From the NCBI GenBank assembly GCA_902770965.1, contig CACXUY010000003.1, positions 1-64,000 on the forward strand: a stretch of DNA of 64,000 nucleotides, in the 5' to 3' direction. The notes below the pieces were generated by a model. The model saw nothing but the letters and a program-made list of their open reading frames with translations, did not search any database and had not been told where the DNA came from. Within the stretch, counting starts at the first letter, position 1. Every line of letters begins with the position of its first letter. Positions 1 to 9,887 of this stretch are shown here, one piece after another. This stretch comes from an uncultured Lachnospiraceae bacterium. GTDB taxonomy: Bacteria; Bacillota; Clostridia; Lachnospirales; Lachnospiraceae. A program made the translations under genes and the position numbers.

Positions 1-116
1 TTACCGCGGCTGTTTGGGAAGGACTCAATGAGGACAACAAGGTGTCTCTGTTCGTGCGTTTCATAGAGATCGAGACAGGTAAATACGAGACCAGGATAGT
101 CAATAAAAATCAGTGA
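1..116 (+). CDS. 3' end of an unidentified gene (partial)
   Basis: An open frame enters from the left edge and stops with TGA at 114-116, giving the last 37 residues of a protein that ends in ETGKYETRIVNKNQ. The stretch is soluble-looking and charged, with alternating hydrophobic and charged residues suggesting a beta strand (SLFVRFIEIE). I do not recognise the family. The stop overlaps a possible GTG of the next reading frame, but dut more likely begins at 194. Confidence 0.55.
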   Translation, partial: TAAVWEGLNEDNKVSLFVRFIEIETGKYETRIVNKNQ

Positions 117-193
117 CGGAGAAGCCGCAAAGCCAGCTGCGACGGCCTTATAGCTGCTTTGCAAGAAAGAATAATAACAGGCGAAGAGGGATC

Positions 194-697
194 ATGATAA
201 GGATAGCAGCTTTTGAGAAGGTCAGCCTTGAGCAGTTCTCAACGGACTGGCAGAATATTTTTGGGAATAAGCCGCAGGAATCTGTGCTTGAGACGCTTAG
301 CCTCCCCCGCAGGGCGACGAAAGGGTCCGCGGGCTATGATTTTTATCTGCCCTGCGATATCACCCTTAAGCCGGGCGAGAGCTGTCTGGTGCCTACTGGC
401 ATGCGATGCCGCATGGAGGAGGGCTGGGCTCTGCTGCTCTTTCCACGCAGCGGATTGGGTTTTAAATACAGGCTTCAGCTGGATAATACGGTCGGGATCA
501 TAGACAGCGACTACTACGGCTCTGACAACGAGGGGCACATCATGGCAAGGCTGACAAATGATTCGCGAAGCGGCAAGGTTCTGGCGCTCAGTCATGGTAC
601 TGCATTTATGCAGGGCATTTTAGTGAATTTTGGGATAACCTTTGATGATGACGCTGTCGCTGACAGGAACGGCGGTTTTGGGAGCACCGGGATATGA
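194..697 (+). CDS. dut: dUTP diphosphatase (trimeric dUTPase)
   Basis: Hydrolyses dUTP to dUMP and pyrophosphate, keeping uracil out of DNA and supplying dUMP for dTMP synthesis. The 167-residue product carries the ordered trimeric-dUTPase motifs: AGYDF (46-50), PRSGLG (84-89, the usual PRSSLA site), the uracil-binding stretch around DNTVGIIDSDYYG (97-109) and the C-terminal glycine-rich lid RNGGFGSTG (158-166). I start at ATG 194 because GAGG lies a few bases upstream and the protein then begins near the fold; the in-frame GTG at 113 would add 27 basic, poorly ordered residues. Its stop overlaps the hflX start (ATGA), so the two are probably translationally coupled. The N-terminus before motif 1 is somewhat longer than in minimal dUTPases. 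Confidence 0.9.
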   Translation: MIRIAAFEKVSLEQFSTDWQNIFGNKPQESVLETLSLPRRATKGSAGYDFYLPCDITLKPGESCLVPTGMRCRMEEGWALLLFPRSGLGFKYRLQLDNTVGIIDSDYYGSDNEGHIMARLTNDSRSGKVLALSHGTAFMQGILVNFGITFDDDAVADRNGGFGSTGI

Positions 698-2004
698 GCA
701 CGCGTCCCTTACATAAAGTAGAAGAAGATCAGGAACGGGTCATACTGGTAGGGGTGGACACCGCCGTCAGGGGACAGTCAGGCTCATCGAGGGCTTACGG
801 CTCATCGAGCATGGCGGAGGAATCCTTGAAGGAGCTTGCCGAGCTTGCCCGGACAGCCGGGGCTGAGGTGTTGTCGAGCATGATCCAGGCGAGGGATGAG
901 ATCCATCCGGCCACCTACGTCGGTTCCGGAAAGCTTCAGGAGATAAAGGCGGTAGCTGAGACACTGGGAGCAACCGGCATCATTTGCGATGATGAATTAA
1001 GCTCAGTGCAGCTGAGAAACCTTGAGCATGAACTGGAGCTTAAGATCATGGACAGGACTCTGGTCATCCTGGATATATTCGCAAGACACGCCAGAAGCCG
1101 CGAAGGGCGTATCCAGGTGGAGCTTGCGCAGCTTCGCTACAGGTCAAGCCGTCTGGTAGGGCTTCGTGAGTCCTTGTCAAGGCTTGGCGGCGGCATAGGC
1201 ACCCGCGGACCGGGCGAGACGAAGCTTGAGACTGACAGGCGTGTCATAAGGGAGCGGATCTCCAGGCTGAAGAAGGAGCTCAGGGAGATTGAGCTTCACA
1301 GGGACGTGACAAGGCGGCAGCGTGAGCGCAGGGGCATCATGGTGGTCGCTCTGGTCGGTTACACCAATACCGGTAAATCCACCTTGCTGAATGCTCTCAC
1401 GGGTTCGGAGGTCCTCTCAGAGAACAAGCTTTTCGCGACCCTTGATCCCACTGTCAGGCTGCTGAAGCTCCCTCAGGATCAGGAGGTCCTTCTCACTGAT
1501 ACTGTCGGTTTTATAAAAAAGCTGCCGCATCAGCTGATCGATGCCTTCCGCAGCACGCTTGAGGAAGCTGCAAGGGCGGATATCATCGTCCATGTCGTGG
1601 ATGCCTCTAATGACGCGAAAGAGAGCCAGATGGAGACGGTGTATGAGACGCTGAAGGAGCTGGGGGCGGAGAACAGGACGGTGGTCACTGTGTTCAACAA
1701 GATCGATAAGCTGTCGGGACCCAGGCTGGTGAACCGCGACCGCAGAGCCTATGACTCGCTGGAGATCTCCGCGCGTACAAAGGAGGGGCTGGACGAGCTT
1801 CTTATCGTTCTTTCAAATATTATCCGCGCGCGCCGTATTTTCATCGACTGTGTCTTTGAGTACTCCGAGGGAGGACTCGTAGCGATGGTACGCAGACAGG
1901 GACAGCTTATCTCAGAGGAGTACACCGATGAGGGAATCCATGTAACGGCTTACATACCGATGGAACTGGAAGGTATTCTGAGAAGTCGTTCTCAGAAAAA
2001 TTAA
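694..2004 (+). CDS. hflX: GTPase HflX
   Basis: Ribosome-associated GTPase; in characterised bacteria HflX binds the 50S subunit and splits stalled ribosomes after stress. The 436-residue protein has an N-terminal HflX domain (about 20-190) with the family signature RGPGETKLETDRR near 171-183, a basic coiled-coil linker (185-215), then the G domain: P-loop GYTNTGKST (222-230), DTVGF switch II and NKID base-recognition motif. A short C-terminal domain follows. The start ATG overlaps the dut stop by four bases and has little Shine-Dalgarno sequence of its own, which fits coupled translation. Transcription probably ends at the hairpin at 2134-2195. Confidence 0.95.
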   Translation: MSTRPLHKVEEDQERVILVGVDTAVRGQSGSSRAYGSSSMAEESLKELAELARTAGAEVLSSMIQARDEIHPATYVGSGKLQEIKAVAETLGATGIICDDELSSVQLRNLEHELELKIMDRTLVILDIFARHARSREGRIQVELAQLRYRSSRLVGLRESLSRLGGGIGTRGPGETKLETDRRVIRERISRLKKELREIELHRDVTRRQRERRGIMVVALVGYTNTGKSTLLNALTGSEVLSENKLFATLDPTVRLLKLPQDQEVLLTDTVGFIKKLPHQLIDAFRSTLEEAARADIIVHVVDASNDAKESQMETVYETLKELGAENRTVVTVFNKIDKLSGPRLVNRDRRAYDSLEISARTKEGLDELLIVLSNIIRARRIFIDCVFEYSEGGLVAMVRRQGQLISEEYTDEGIHVTAYIPMELEGILRSRSQKN

Positions 2005-2070
2005 ACCGGTGACGGCTAGGAAGCTCGTTCTTCGCGGTTTTGACTCCGAAGCTACAGGCTTTTCTTTGAT

Positions 2071-2130
2071 AATGATGTTCTTAATAATGATGTTCTTAAT
2101 AATGATGTTCTTAATAATGATGTTTTTAAA
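2071..2130. repeat. 15-bp tandem repeat, four copies
   Basis: Four head-to-tail copies of AATGATGTTCTTAAT follow the hflX stop; the first three are identical and the last is degenerate (AATGATGTTTTTAAA). The array sits just upstream of the hflX terminator hairpin. It encodes nothing convincing. Confidence 0.9.
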
Positions 2131-2133
2131 AAT

Positions 2134-2195
2134 AAAACACCCGCTGTAGTTAATGCCATGGCCCATAAGGCGGCATAATGTCAGCGGGTGTTTTG
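2134..2195. terminator. Terminator after hflX
   Basis: Inverted repeat AAAACACCCGCTG (2134-2146) and CAGCGGGTGTTTT (2182-2194) with a 35-base loop. The A-run on one arm and the T-run on the other allow it to act in both directions, ending hflX and the leftward dnaJ-type operon. Confidence 0.75.
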
Positions 2196-2404
2196 TTGTA
2201 GTGAACCTTTATGTCAAGGCTGGGATCTCCGGCTGCAATCACCGGCTACGATCTTTGGATATAATATATCGCTGGTCAGAAGTCCGGTTATTAACCCTGG
2301 TCAGATATATGGCCATGATTACCGGTCAGGTGTCCGGCTGTAATCTACGGTTAGAAGCTCCGGTTATTTTCTTCGGTCAGGGTCCGCCTTACACAGGGTC
2401 CGCC
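2196..2404. other. Intergenic stretch of degenerate repeats
   Basis: No gene is supported here. The sequence is built from imperfect copies of a roughly 20-30 base phrase containing CCGGTTATT or CCGGCTGTAATC followed by GGTCAG (around 2229, 2283, 2318 and 2360). Just before the 3' end of the next gene GGGTCCGCCTTACA is doubled (2382-2409). It looks like a decayed tandem array. Confidence 0.5.
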
Positions 2405-3241
2405 TTACAGGCAGCAGAAGTACCATCTGTAGGGGCAGCACAGCCCCCACGCGAGGAGGGCGCAGGCCAGGCTGCCGGCGTTTTGGGACATCCTTCCGTA
2501 ATTGACGCCCTGGGAAGCGTACCACCTTCCTCCGTTCTGGATCTGGTCGACCAGGTTCTGGTAATCGGGGTCTCCCGGCTCCATCTCGGCTGCCCGCTTC
2601 GCAAACTCAAGGGCATTTATGTTGTTGCCGCAGCCGTTGTTGGCGATGGCTGCGTAATAATACCACAGGGCGGGGCGGTCAGCCATGCTGTTAAGCACAT
2701 TGAGTGCCTCGCGGTAGCTTCTGTTGGTAATATAATTAGCCGCGGCCTTGAGGTACTGTTCGGTCTCACCCGAGTAACGGGTCCATTTTTGGCTGCCCTG
2801 AGACTGCGTCTGTCCGTTTCCTGTCCCCCAGCTGTAAAAGCCCCCAAAGGGAGTCCAGTACCAGCCTCTTCCGAAGGGGCTGCCGCCCTGACTGTAGCTG
2901 TCCTGATAGCCATAGCCGCTTGAGCTGCCATAGCCTGACTGCTGCTGTCCTTGGTAGCCTCCGAAGGGGCTGCCGTAGCCGTTGTAGCCGCTGCTGCCAT
3001 ATGCCCCGCTGTTTGAGCCGGAGGAATAGCTGCTGTAATCGCGGTAGCCTTGTTCGCGCATCTTCATTATGATGTCATAGGCTTCCTGTATTTGCTTGAA
3101 TTTCTCCTCTGCCTGTTCCTTGTTCGGGTTATTGACGTTCGCGTCCGGATGGAACCTGCGGCTGAGCTTTCTATAGGCTTTCTTTACGTCATCGTCCGAG
3201 GCATCGGGAGAGATGCCGAGGACGGAATAAGGATCAGACAT
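2405..3241 (-). CDS. J-domain protein with C-terminal hydrophobic tail
   Basis: A DnaJ-type co-chaperone of 278 residues. The J domain occupies about 4-70 and has the HPD tripeptide (31-33) needed to stimulate DnaK ATPase. A low-complexity Gly/Ser/Tyr/Gln-rich linker follows (about 80-150), then a helical segment resembling a TPR pair (about 185-250). The last 20 residues are hydrophobic and cysteine-rich and may form a membrane tail. It lacks the zinc-finger and C-terminal domains of true DnaJ, so it is not the general dnaJ. The start at 3241 is chosen because GGGAG lies just upstream and the protein then opens with MSDPYSVLG, the usual J-domain beginning. It overlaps the preceding DUF5685 gene by 8 bases; the zinc-ribbon gene, DUF5685 gene and this gene form one leftward operon. 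Confidence 0.85.
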   Translation of the reverse strand: MSDPYSVLGISPDASDDDVKKAYRKLSRRFHPDANVNNPNKEQAEEKFKQIQEAYDIIMKMREQGYRDYSSYSSGSNSGAYGSSGYNGYGSPFGGYQGQQQSGYGSSSGYGYQDSYSQGGSPFGRGWYWTPFGGFYSWGTGNGQTQSQGSQKWTRYSGETEQYLKAAANYITNRSYREALNVLNSMADRPALWYYYAAIANNGCGNNINALEFAKRAAEMEPGDPDYQNLVDQIQNGGRWYASQGVNYGRMSQNAGSLACALLAWGLCCPYRWYFCCL

Positions 3242-4079
3242 TTCCTTGTCTCCCTTCAGTGCTGCGCTGCTTCTTTTTCTCAGTATATTTTGCCCATACG
3301 CCGGCATAGATCACGTTGCGAAGAAGCTCCCTGTCCCTGATGAGGGGCAGCTTCTCAAATGCCAACGAGCATTCGCTCATCATCATGTTGAGGATGTTCT
3401 CCGCCTTACTCTCGAAATCCTCGTCCCCCGTCATACCAAGCCAAGGATTGTAATGACCGTACTTTCTGTCCTCTTCGATATCGTCATAGGCATCCATGAG
3501 ATAAATGAATTTGCCCATGAAGAAGCCTATGCTGTAGAGCAGCTGCTCCCACTCGTCTTCCTTCCATACGAAGAGCTGCCCAAGCATGGCACCTGTGAGG
3601 CCCGCGGCGTGATCGATGTCCAGATTGGCCTGTGACTCGCACTCGGACAGTCTCTTGACGTATTCGTCCACGGCCGCCGCCTGGCGGGGGTACTCGGCGC
3701 GTATTTTTATAACCGAGGGGTGCAGGGTTCTGGCATGGAACATTCCCTTGAAGCTGTGGTCGTCCTTCCAGTCGTCGAGCAGGTCATAGTACGCGAGCAG
3801 GAGGTTCATATCCGCGGCGTATCTGACGCAGTCATTCATGGCAGTGACATGCCGGACTCCGGGGTGAACGATGCACCTCTCCTTACGCGATAGTGTGTGA
3901 GGTTCATAAAGGCTCGTCAGCAGTATGCCCAGGAAGGTCATGTCATAAGATAGGGTGAGCTGCCCCATGCGGCCGCATCTTTGTTTCAGAGCTTTGCAAA
4001 GGCCGCAGTAATAGGCGTGGTAGCGTTCGTATTCCCTTATCTTGAGTTCCGGCTTGTTGGCGGCTATATATCCAAACAT
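3234..4079 (-). CDS. DUF5685 family protein
   Basis: A 281-residue protein beginning [17 protein letters not shown], which matches my memory of the DUF5685 family found in Clostridia; its function is unknown. Visible features are a cysteine cluster (YYCGLCKAL near 29-37, then further Cys), many acidic helical stretches ([23 protein letters not shown]), and no signal peptide. The paired Asp-rich helices recall polyprenyl-synthase-like all-helical folds, but that is only inference. The start at 4079 has GAGGTG upstream; the longer in-frame extension overlaps the zinc-ribbon gene. It is the middle gene of the leftward operon, and its association with a J-domain protein appears repeatedly in this group, suggesting a linked role. 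Confidence 0.75.
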   Translation of the reverse strand: MFGYIAANKPELKIREYERYHAYYCGLCKALKQRCGRMGQLTLSYDMTFLGILLTSLYEPHTLSRKERCIVHPGVRHVTAMNDCVRYAADMNLLLAYYDLLDDWKDDHSFKGMFHARTLHPSVIKIRAEYPRQAAAVDEYVKRLSECESQANLDIDHAAGLTGAMLGQLFVWKEDEWEQLLYSIGFFMGKFIYLMDAYDDIEEDRKYGHYNPWLGMTGDEDFESKAENILNMMMSECSLAFEKLPLIRDRELLRNVIYAGVWAKYTEKKKQRSTEGRQGNV

Positions 4080-4095
4080 CGTGTCACCTCGTATC

Positions 4096-4482
4096 TCACG
4101 TTTTCCTGATAAATTCACGGCTGCACTTGGGGCATCTGATCGCCACTTTTCCGCGTCCTTTCGGCACCCGCACCTTCTGCCCGCAGCCGGGACACTTGAA
4201 AATGCGATGGTAAGGGTCACGTGCTTTCCTCTCAGGAAGCCGACTGAGCACTTTCGACTTTAGCTCCAGGTATTTCGAGTTTTCGCGCCTGCGCTTGTAA
4301 AAATTCCTTGACAGCATCCGATAATATCCGAAAAGAAGAGACGCGATCGCGATGTAGTAAAGCGGACTAAAGTCGATGACAATGTGCAGCAGAATGCTTA
4401 TCATGCCGACGACCATCAAGAACCTGCCGAACTGGTCCGACCCGTAACGTCCCTGCATGAAGCGGCTGAATCTTTCTCTCAT
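4096..4482 (-). CDS. Membrane protein with C-terminal zinc ribbon
   Basis: A 128-residue protein with two predicted membrane helices (about 20-38 and 42-56, rich in Ile/Leu/Val), a basic stretch, and a C-terminal zinc ribbon formed by CPGCG and CPKC (about 96-120). The ribbon faces the cytoplasm if the basic linker does. I do not know a function. It is the first gene of the leftward operon with the DUF5685 and J-domain genes, 16 bases from the former, and has its own good promoter. A GGAGG-like site (CGGAGG) precedes the ATG. Confidence 0.75.
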   Translation of the reverse strand: MRERFSRFMQGRYGSDQFGRFLMVVGMISILLHIVIDFSPLYYIAIASLLFGYYRMLSRNFYKRRRENSKYLELKSKVLSRLPERKARDPYHRIFKCPGCGQKVRVPKGRGKVAIRCPKCSREFIRKT

Positions 4483-4535
4483 CTGGAAACCTCCGTGTCT
4501 GGGTGATGTTTCATTCTCTTTATGAGTATACCGTG

Positions 4536-4564
4536 AGTATACGATATCGGCGGAAGTATTTCAA
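4536..4564 (-). promoter_or_regulatory. Promoter of the zinc-ribbon/DUF5685/J-domain operon
   Basis: On the minus strand TTGAAA (4564-4559), a 17-base spacer and TATACT (4541-4536), about 54 bases before the start codon. It diverges from the glnS promoter, with the two -35 boxes about 12 bases apart. Confidence 0.7.
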
Positions 4565-4576
4565 GCAACGTTTTTC

Positions 4577-4605
4577 TTGCCAGTGAACTGCAAAGGTGAT
4601 AAAAT
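4577..4605 (+). promoter_or_regulatory. Promoter of glnS
   Basis: TTGCCA (4577-4582), a 17-base spacer and TAAAAT (4600-4605). It leaves a leader of about 135 bases before the glnS ATG. Confidence 0.65.
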
Positions 4606-4620
4606 AAATTCTGAGTGTCT

Positions 4621-4679
4621 GAAAACGGCAGCTGATACTGAGCCGGCAGCTCGTCAGTCTGGCCAGGCAGTCCGTTTTC
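4621..4679 (+). promoter_or_regulatory. Structured leader of glnS
   Basis: The transcribed leader contains GAAAACGG (4621-4628) and its complement CCGTTTTC (4672-4679), enclosing a GC-rich 43-base interior with internal self-complementary pieces (GGCAGCTG, GCCGGCAGC). I see no T-box signature (no AGGGTGG or TGG antiterminator box) and no T-run, so it is an unassigned RNA structure. Confidence 0.4.
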
Positions 4680-4744
4680 ATGCACGTGTCGCAGATACAT
4701 TTACAACACAAGGATAATGATATAGAGGAGTTTGAGAATTAATT

Positions 4745-6409
4745 ATGGAAGATAATACATCAAGGAATTTTATAGAGCAGTTTATCGACAAGGATTTGGC
4801 GGAGGGCGTGTACACCGAGGTTCATACGCGCTTTCCTCCGGAACCGAACGGATATCTTCATATCGGACACGCGAAGGCCGTGCTGCTGAACTATGGCCTC
4901 GCGAAGAAATATGGCGGTGAGTTCAATCTCCGTTTCGACGACACGAACCCTACGAAGGAGAAGGCGGAGTTTGTGGAGTCTATAAAGGAAGACGTGAACT
5001 GGCTGGGCGCGGACTATGAGGACAGGCTTTTTTACGCGTCGGACTATTTTGAGAGGATGTACGAGTGCGCGCTGATGCTGATCGATAAGGGCAAGGCATA
5101 TGTCTGTGACTTGAATGCCGAGGAGATCCGTGAATACCGCGGCACCCTGACAGAACCCGGCAAGGACAGCCCTTACCGCAGCCGCGGCATAGAGGAGAAC
5201 CGCAGGCTTTTTGAGGAGATGCGCGAAGGAAAGTACGAGGACGGCGCGAAGGTCCTGCGCGCGAAGATAGACATGGCTTCACCGAATATCAATATGCGCG
5301 ATCCCATCATATACCGCATAGCCCATATGTCGCATCAGAGGACCGGCGATGCCTGGTGCATTTATCCGATGTATGATTTCGCGCATCCGCTGGAGGATGC
5401 CTTCGAGGGCATAACGCATTCCTGCTGTACCCTTGAGTTCGAGGATCATCGTCCGCTTTACGACTGGGTCGTCAGGGAGTGCGGCTTTGAGCACCCGCCG
5501 CGCCAGATAGAATTTGCGAAGCTTTATTTGAAAAATGTCGTCACCGGCAAGCGCTATATCAAGAAGCTCGTCGAGCAGGGCATTGTGGACGGCTGGGATG
5601 ATCCCAGGCTGGTGTCTATCAGCGGACTCAGACGCAGGGGCTACACTCCTGAGTCCATCAAGATGTTTGTTGAGCTTGCCGGCGTGTCAAAGAGCCAGAG
5701 CACGGCCGAGATGCCTATGCTTGAGTACTGTGTCCGTGAGGATCTGAAGATGAAGGCTCCCCGTATGATGGCGATAACAGATCCCGTGAAGCTGGTCATC
5801 GACAACTATCCCGAAGATCTTATAGAGTACATGGACGTGGACAACAACAAGGAGAACGCAGCGATGGGCACGAGGAAGGTGCCTTTTACCAAGGAGCTCT
5901 GGATAGAGAGAGAAGATTTCATGGAGAATCCTCCTAAGAAGTATTTCCGCCTTTTCCCTGGCAACGAGGTTCGCCTGATGAACGCTTACTTCGTGACGTG
6001 CACGGGCTTCGAGAAGGATGAGGACGGAGCTGTGACCGTGATCCATGCCACCTATGATCCGGAGACCCGCAGCGGCTCAGGCTTCGAGGGGCGCAAGGTC
6101 AAGGGTACCATCCACTGGGTCAGCGCCACGGAGGGCAAGAAGGTCACTGTCAGGCTGTATGAGAACATCATCGATGAGGAGAAGGGAGTATATGACGCGG
6201 AGGGAAACCTGAACCTGAATCCGAACTCATGCACGGTCTTGACCGGCTGCTTCGTGGAGCCTGATCTCGCCTTGGCAAAGCCCGGCGACCGCTTCCAGTT
6301 TGTACGCAATGGGTACTATTGTGTGGATACGAAGGACAGCAAGGAAGGTAAGCCGGTCTTTAACCGTATAGTTGAGATGAAGAGTTCATATAAGCCCGAA
6401 GTGAAATAG
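4745..6409 (+). CDS. glnS: Glutaminyl-tRNA synthetase
   Basis: Charges tRNA-Gln with glutamine in the cytoplasm. The 554-residue class I synthetase has the HIGH-type motif in [11 protein letters not shown] (about 33-43), the GlnRS/GluRS signature FDDTNP (about 66-71), the tRNA-contact region [13 protein letters not shown] (about 293-305) and the two C-terminal beta-barrel anticodon domains. Where E. coli GlnRS has the KMSKS-like MSKR, this protein has VTGKRYIKK, which I recall from other clostridial GlnRS. The nearest good Shine-Dalgarno (GAGGAG at about 4725) lies 14 bases before the ATG, longer than usual. Presence of GlnRS means the cell need not depend solely on GatCAB transamidation. Confidence 0.95.
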   Translation: MEDNTSRNFIEQFIDKDLAEGVYTEVHTRFPPEPNGYLHIGHAKAVLLNYGLAKKYGGEFNLRFDDTNPTKEKAEFVESIKEDVNWLGADYEDRLFYASDYFERMYECALMLIDKGKAYVCDLNAEEIREYRGTLTEPGKDSPYRSRGIEENRRLFEEMREGKYEDGAKVLRAKIDMASPNINMRDPIIYRIAHMSHQRTGDAWCIYPMYDFAHPLEDAFEGITHSCCTLEFEDHRPLYDWVVRECGFEHPPRQIEFAKLYLKNVVTGKRYIKKLVEQGIVDGWDDPRLVSISGLRRRGYTPESIKMFVELAGVSKSQSTAEMPMLEYCVREDLKMKAPRMMAITDPVKLVIDNYPEDLIEYMDVDNNKENAAMGTRKVPFTKELWIEREDFMENPPKKYFRLFPGNEVRLMNAYFVTCTGFEKDEDGAVTVIHATYDPETRSGSGFEGRKVKGTIHWVSATEGKKVTVRLYENIIDEEKGVYDAEGNLNLNPNSCTVLTGCFVEPDLALAKPGDRFQFVRNGYYCVDTKDSKEGKPVFNRIVEMKSSYKPEVK

Positions 6410-6430
6410 TATCTTGCTCCCGCACGGTTG

Positions 6431-6548
6431 GCAAACCTCCATAGCACGCATGTGCTGCCACGACGTGTAGAAGTCGTTGCAGCATACATGCGTGTATGAA
6501 TGCATACCTATATGGCCACCCGCTTCGCGGGGGCAGATTTCTAAAGAA
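6431..6548 (+). repeat. Family-1 dispersed palindromic element, full copy
   Basis: About 118 bp lying downstream of glnS. Left part: a long imperfect hairpin, CATAGCACGCATG... with loop GTGTAGAA and the returning arm ...CATGCGTGTATG. Right part: a short GC hairpin, GGCCACCCGC-TTCG-CGGGGGC. Near-identical full copies are at 32940, 44937 (inverted) and 50237; shorter ones are at 9812, 17941 and 19628. Confidence 0.85.
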
Positions 6549-6629
6549 AAGATAAAGACAGCGGCAGGTGAAATACCCACCACTGTCTTTTTCATTGTAA
6601 CGAGAAAACTGCTCAGCGCCGGACTCAGC

Positions 6630-7130
6630 CTATGCCTCCTTATCGGAGTTTTCATCGTCCTCGTTGTCCTTGTCATCGTCCTCGGAATCGTCCTCGTCGT
6701 CCTTGTCATCGTCCTCGGAATCGTCCTCGTCGTCCTTGTCATCGTCCTCGGAATCGTCCTCGTCGTCCTTGTCATCGTCCTCAGAGTCGTCCTTGTCCTC
6801 GGAGTCGTCATCCTCGTCATCGTTACCTTTTTCGACATCATCGAAGATGCCCTCGACCTTGACTTCCACGACATCGATGTCCTCACCGGCATCTTCCCCG
6901 GCATCAGCCTCTTCCTCAGCATCAGCTTCCTTGTTGGAGGCGTCTTCCTTGTACTCACGGAAAAGATCTCTCAGGTCCTCGTCGGCATCTACGTCGGCTT
7001 CTTCATCGGCAAAAACGAGAGCCTCTTCCTTTTCCTGCTTTTTGCGGTACAGGTAGGCAGCGGCAAAAGCTATTGCGGCGGCAACAGTTGAAAAACCTAT
7101 CAGCTTGTTGATGTTCTTCATAGTTATCAT
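6630..7130 (-). CDS. Membrane-anchored acidic repeat protein
   Basis: A 166-residue protein with an N-terminal hydrophobic segment (about 10-27, KLIGFSTVAAAIAFAAAYLY) followed by a basic RKKQEK stop-transfer and then an almost entirely acidic tail. From about residue 115 the tail is a tandem repeat of the 11-residue unit DSEDDDKDDED (33 bp in DNA). The N-terminal segment resembles an uncleaved anchor. I start at 7130 (AAGGA upstream, ATG ATA ACT ATG); the second ATG at 7121 is also possible. Function is unknown: such tails may bind calcium or basic partners. Copy number is likely to vary between strains. The neighbours (glnS, groESL) give no hint. Confidence 0.65.
   Translation of the reverse strand: MITMKNINKLIGFSTVAAAIAFAAAYLYRKKQEKEEALVFADEEADVDADEDLRDLFREYKEDASNKEADAEEEADAGEDAGEDIDVVEVKVEGIFDDVEKGNDDEDDDSEDKDDSEDDDKDDEDDSEDDDKDDEDDSEDDDKDDEDDSEDDDKDNEDDENSDKEA
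6664..6799. repeat. 33-bp coding tandem repeat
   Basis: Units begin at 6688, 6721 and 6754, with a partial unit before and a degenerate one after. Each encodes the 11-residue acidic unit of the preceding gene on the minus strand. The 33-bp period keeps the reading frame. Confidence 0.9.
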
Positions 7131-7389
7131 CTTATCCTTTCTAAAAGAGTAACGGACAACAATAATCATCTTCATTCTATTATATAAACCTACTATTTGG
7201 AAGTCTTTTTTTGCCCGAATCGAAAATAAAACGTGCATCACTTCGCGGCAGACCGGCTTTCAAAGCACCATTTTCCTTTATTTTGATGTCTGACAATGAA
7301 AATACGCGAAATAGCGCATAAATAAGAGAAAACATGAGGATTTACGAGATATACAGTGATTATCGGCATGTATGCCCACATTTTCAGTA

Positions 7390-7418
7390 TTGCTTTTTTT
7401 GCCCTTTTTGAATACTAT
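7390..7418 (+). promoter_or_regulatory. Promoter of groES-groEL
   Basis: TTGCTT (7390-7395), a 17-base spacer and TACTAT (7413-7418), just upstream of the CIRCE operator. The rest of the 355-base gap (7131-7389) shows nothing else I can name. Confidence 0.65.
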
Positions 7419-7428
7419 ATAGCGTAGG

Positions 7429-7455
7429 TTAGCACTCAACCATAATGAGTGCTAA
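7429..7455 (+). promoter_or_regulatory. CIRCE operator (HrcA binding site)
   Basis: A perfect TTAGCACTC-N9-GAGTGCTAA inverted repeat placed just after the -10 box. This is the canonical HrcA operator of Firmicute heat-shock operons, so groESL is expected to be derepressed on heat shock. No hrcA gene is in the window. Confidence 0.97.
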
Positions 7456-7485
7456 CAAAGACAGATTAATCAGGAGGTACAGGTC

Positions 7486-7770
7486 ATGCAGTTGAAGCCT
7501 TTATTTGACAAGGTCGTTTTAAAGCAGGAGATTCAGGAAGAAACTACTAAATCCGGCATCATCCTTCCCGGTGAAGCAAAAGAGAAGCCTCAGCAGGCAG
7601 AAGTTGTCGCTGTTGGTCCTGGCGGAGTCGTAGACGGCAAGGAAGTCAAGATGCAGGTCAAGGTCGGCGACAAGGTCATCTACTCCAAGTATGCCGGAAC
7701 CGAGATCAAGATCGAGGATGTGCCTTATGTCATCGTTAAGCAGAGCGATATCCTCGCCATCATGGAATGA
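7486..7770 (+). CDS. groES: Co-chaperonin GroES
   Basis: The 94-residue lid of the GroEL chamber; it caps the folding cavity in the cytoplasm. It has the expected MQLKPLFDKVVLKQ beginning, the mobile-loop region (about 16-34, EETTKSGIILPGEAKEKP) and the C-terminal DILAIME. AGGAGG sits about 10 bases before the ATG. CIRCE and a promoter lie upstream. Its last codons are tandemly duplicated downstream (7747-7890). Confidence 0.97.
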   Translation: MQLKPLFDKVVLKQEIQEETTKSGIILPGEAKEKPQQAEVVAVGPGGVVDGKEVKMQVKVGDKVIYSKYAGTEIKIEDVPYVIVKQSDILAIME

Positions 7771-7890
7771 GTGTACAAGGCTGACACGGACGTGATGGAG
7801 ATATGAGATATTCTCACCATCATGGAATGAGCTTACAAGGCTGACACGGACGTGATGGAGATATGAGATATCCTCGCCGTCATAGAACGG
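7747..7890 (+). repeat. 60-bp tandem duplication of the groES 3' end
   Basis: The 60-base unit covering the last groES codons and 36 bases beyond the stop (7747-7806) is repeated at 7807-7866 with four changes and begins a third time at 7867-7890. The second copy still reads as the groES tail with its TGA. It accounts for part of the 256-base groES-groEL gap. The remainder (7891-8026) shows no gene. Confidence 0.95.
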
Positions 7891-8005
7891 TCGGTTTGGA
7901 AGATAGCTACTGAAGCATTACGATACGTTCGGTATGAAGAGCATACAGCTCAGTTTTCAGGTGATCGGGGTCGATCTGCCAATCACCTTATTCTTAAACA
8001 TGTAA

Positions 8006-9652
<1,647 letters not shown>

Positions 9653-9712
9653 TAAGACTCCCTTGGAAAATACATGATCTAGAAGTTGATCGAAAAGCAA
9701 AAAGGTAAATGC

Positions 9713-9782
9713 AAAAAGGGTTTGGCAAAACCTGAAGCGGATTATATATTATTTCCGCGTAGGGGGGTTGCCAAACCCTTTT
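9713..9782. terminator. Terminator after groEL
   Basis: Arms AAAAGGGTTTGGCAA (9714-9728) and TTGCCAAACCCTTTT (9768-9782), with a smaller inner stem (GAAGCGG/CCGCG). It can work in both directions, which suits the convergent gene at 9888. Confidence 0.85.
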
Positions 9783-9811
9783 CCAGTCACAAGCGTTTAC
9801 ACGCACGCGGG

Positions 9812-9858
9812 CTTTCTTTAAAAGACGGTCCCCGTGAAGCGGGTGGCCATATAGGGCA
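9812..9858 (-). repeat. Family-1 element, partial copy (inverted)
   Basis: TCTTTAAAAGACGGTCCCC, GTGAAGCGGGTGGCCATATAGGG and a short remainder match the right half of the family-1 element in inverted orientation. The long-hairpin half is missing or strongly diverged. Confidence 0.7.
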
Positions 9859-9887
9859 GCACGTGCGTTGCAATTGCGGGTTTATTA

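Noticed and set aside
113..193. GTG start for dut at 113
   Set aside because: It overlaps the upstream stop, has no clear ribosome site and adds a basic tail not expected for dUTPase; ATG 194 has GAGG.
2153..2923. A 256-codon plus-strand frame opposite the J-domain gene
   Set aside because: It overlaps terminator, repeats and the reverse of a Gly/Ser/Tyr-rich region; no recognisable protein.
4606..4744. T-box leader on glnS
   Set aside because: The AGGGTGG antiterminator sequence and a terminator with T-run are absent.
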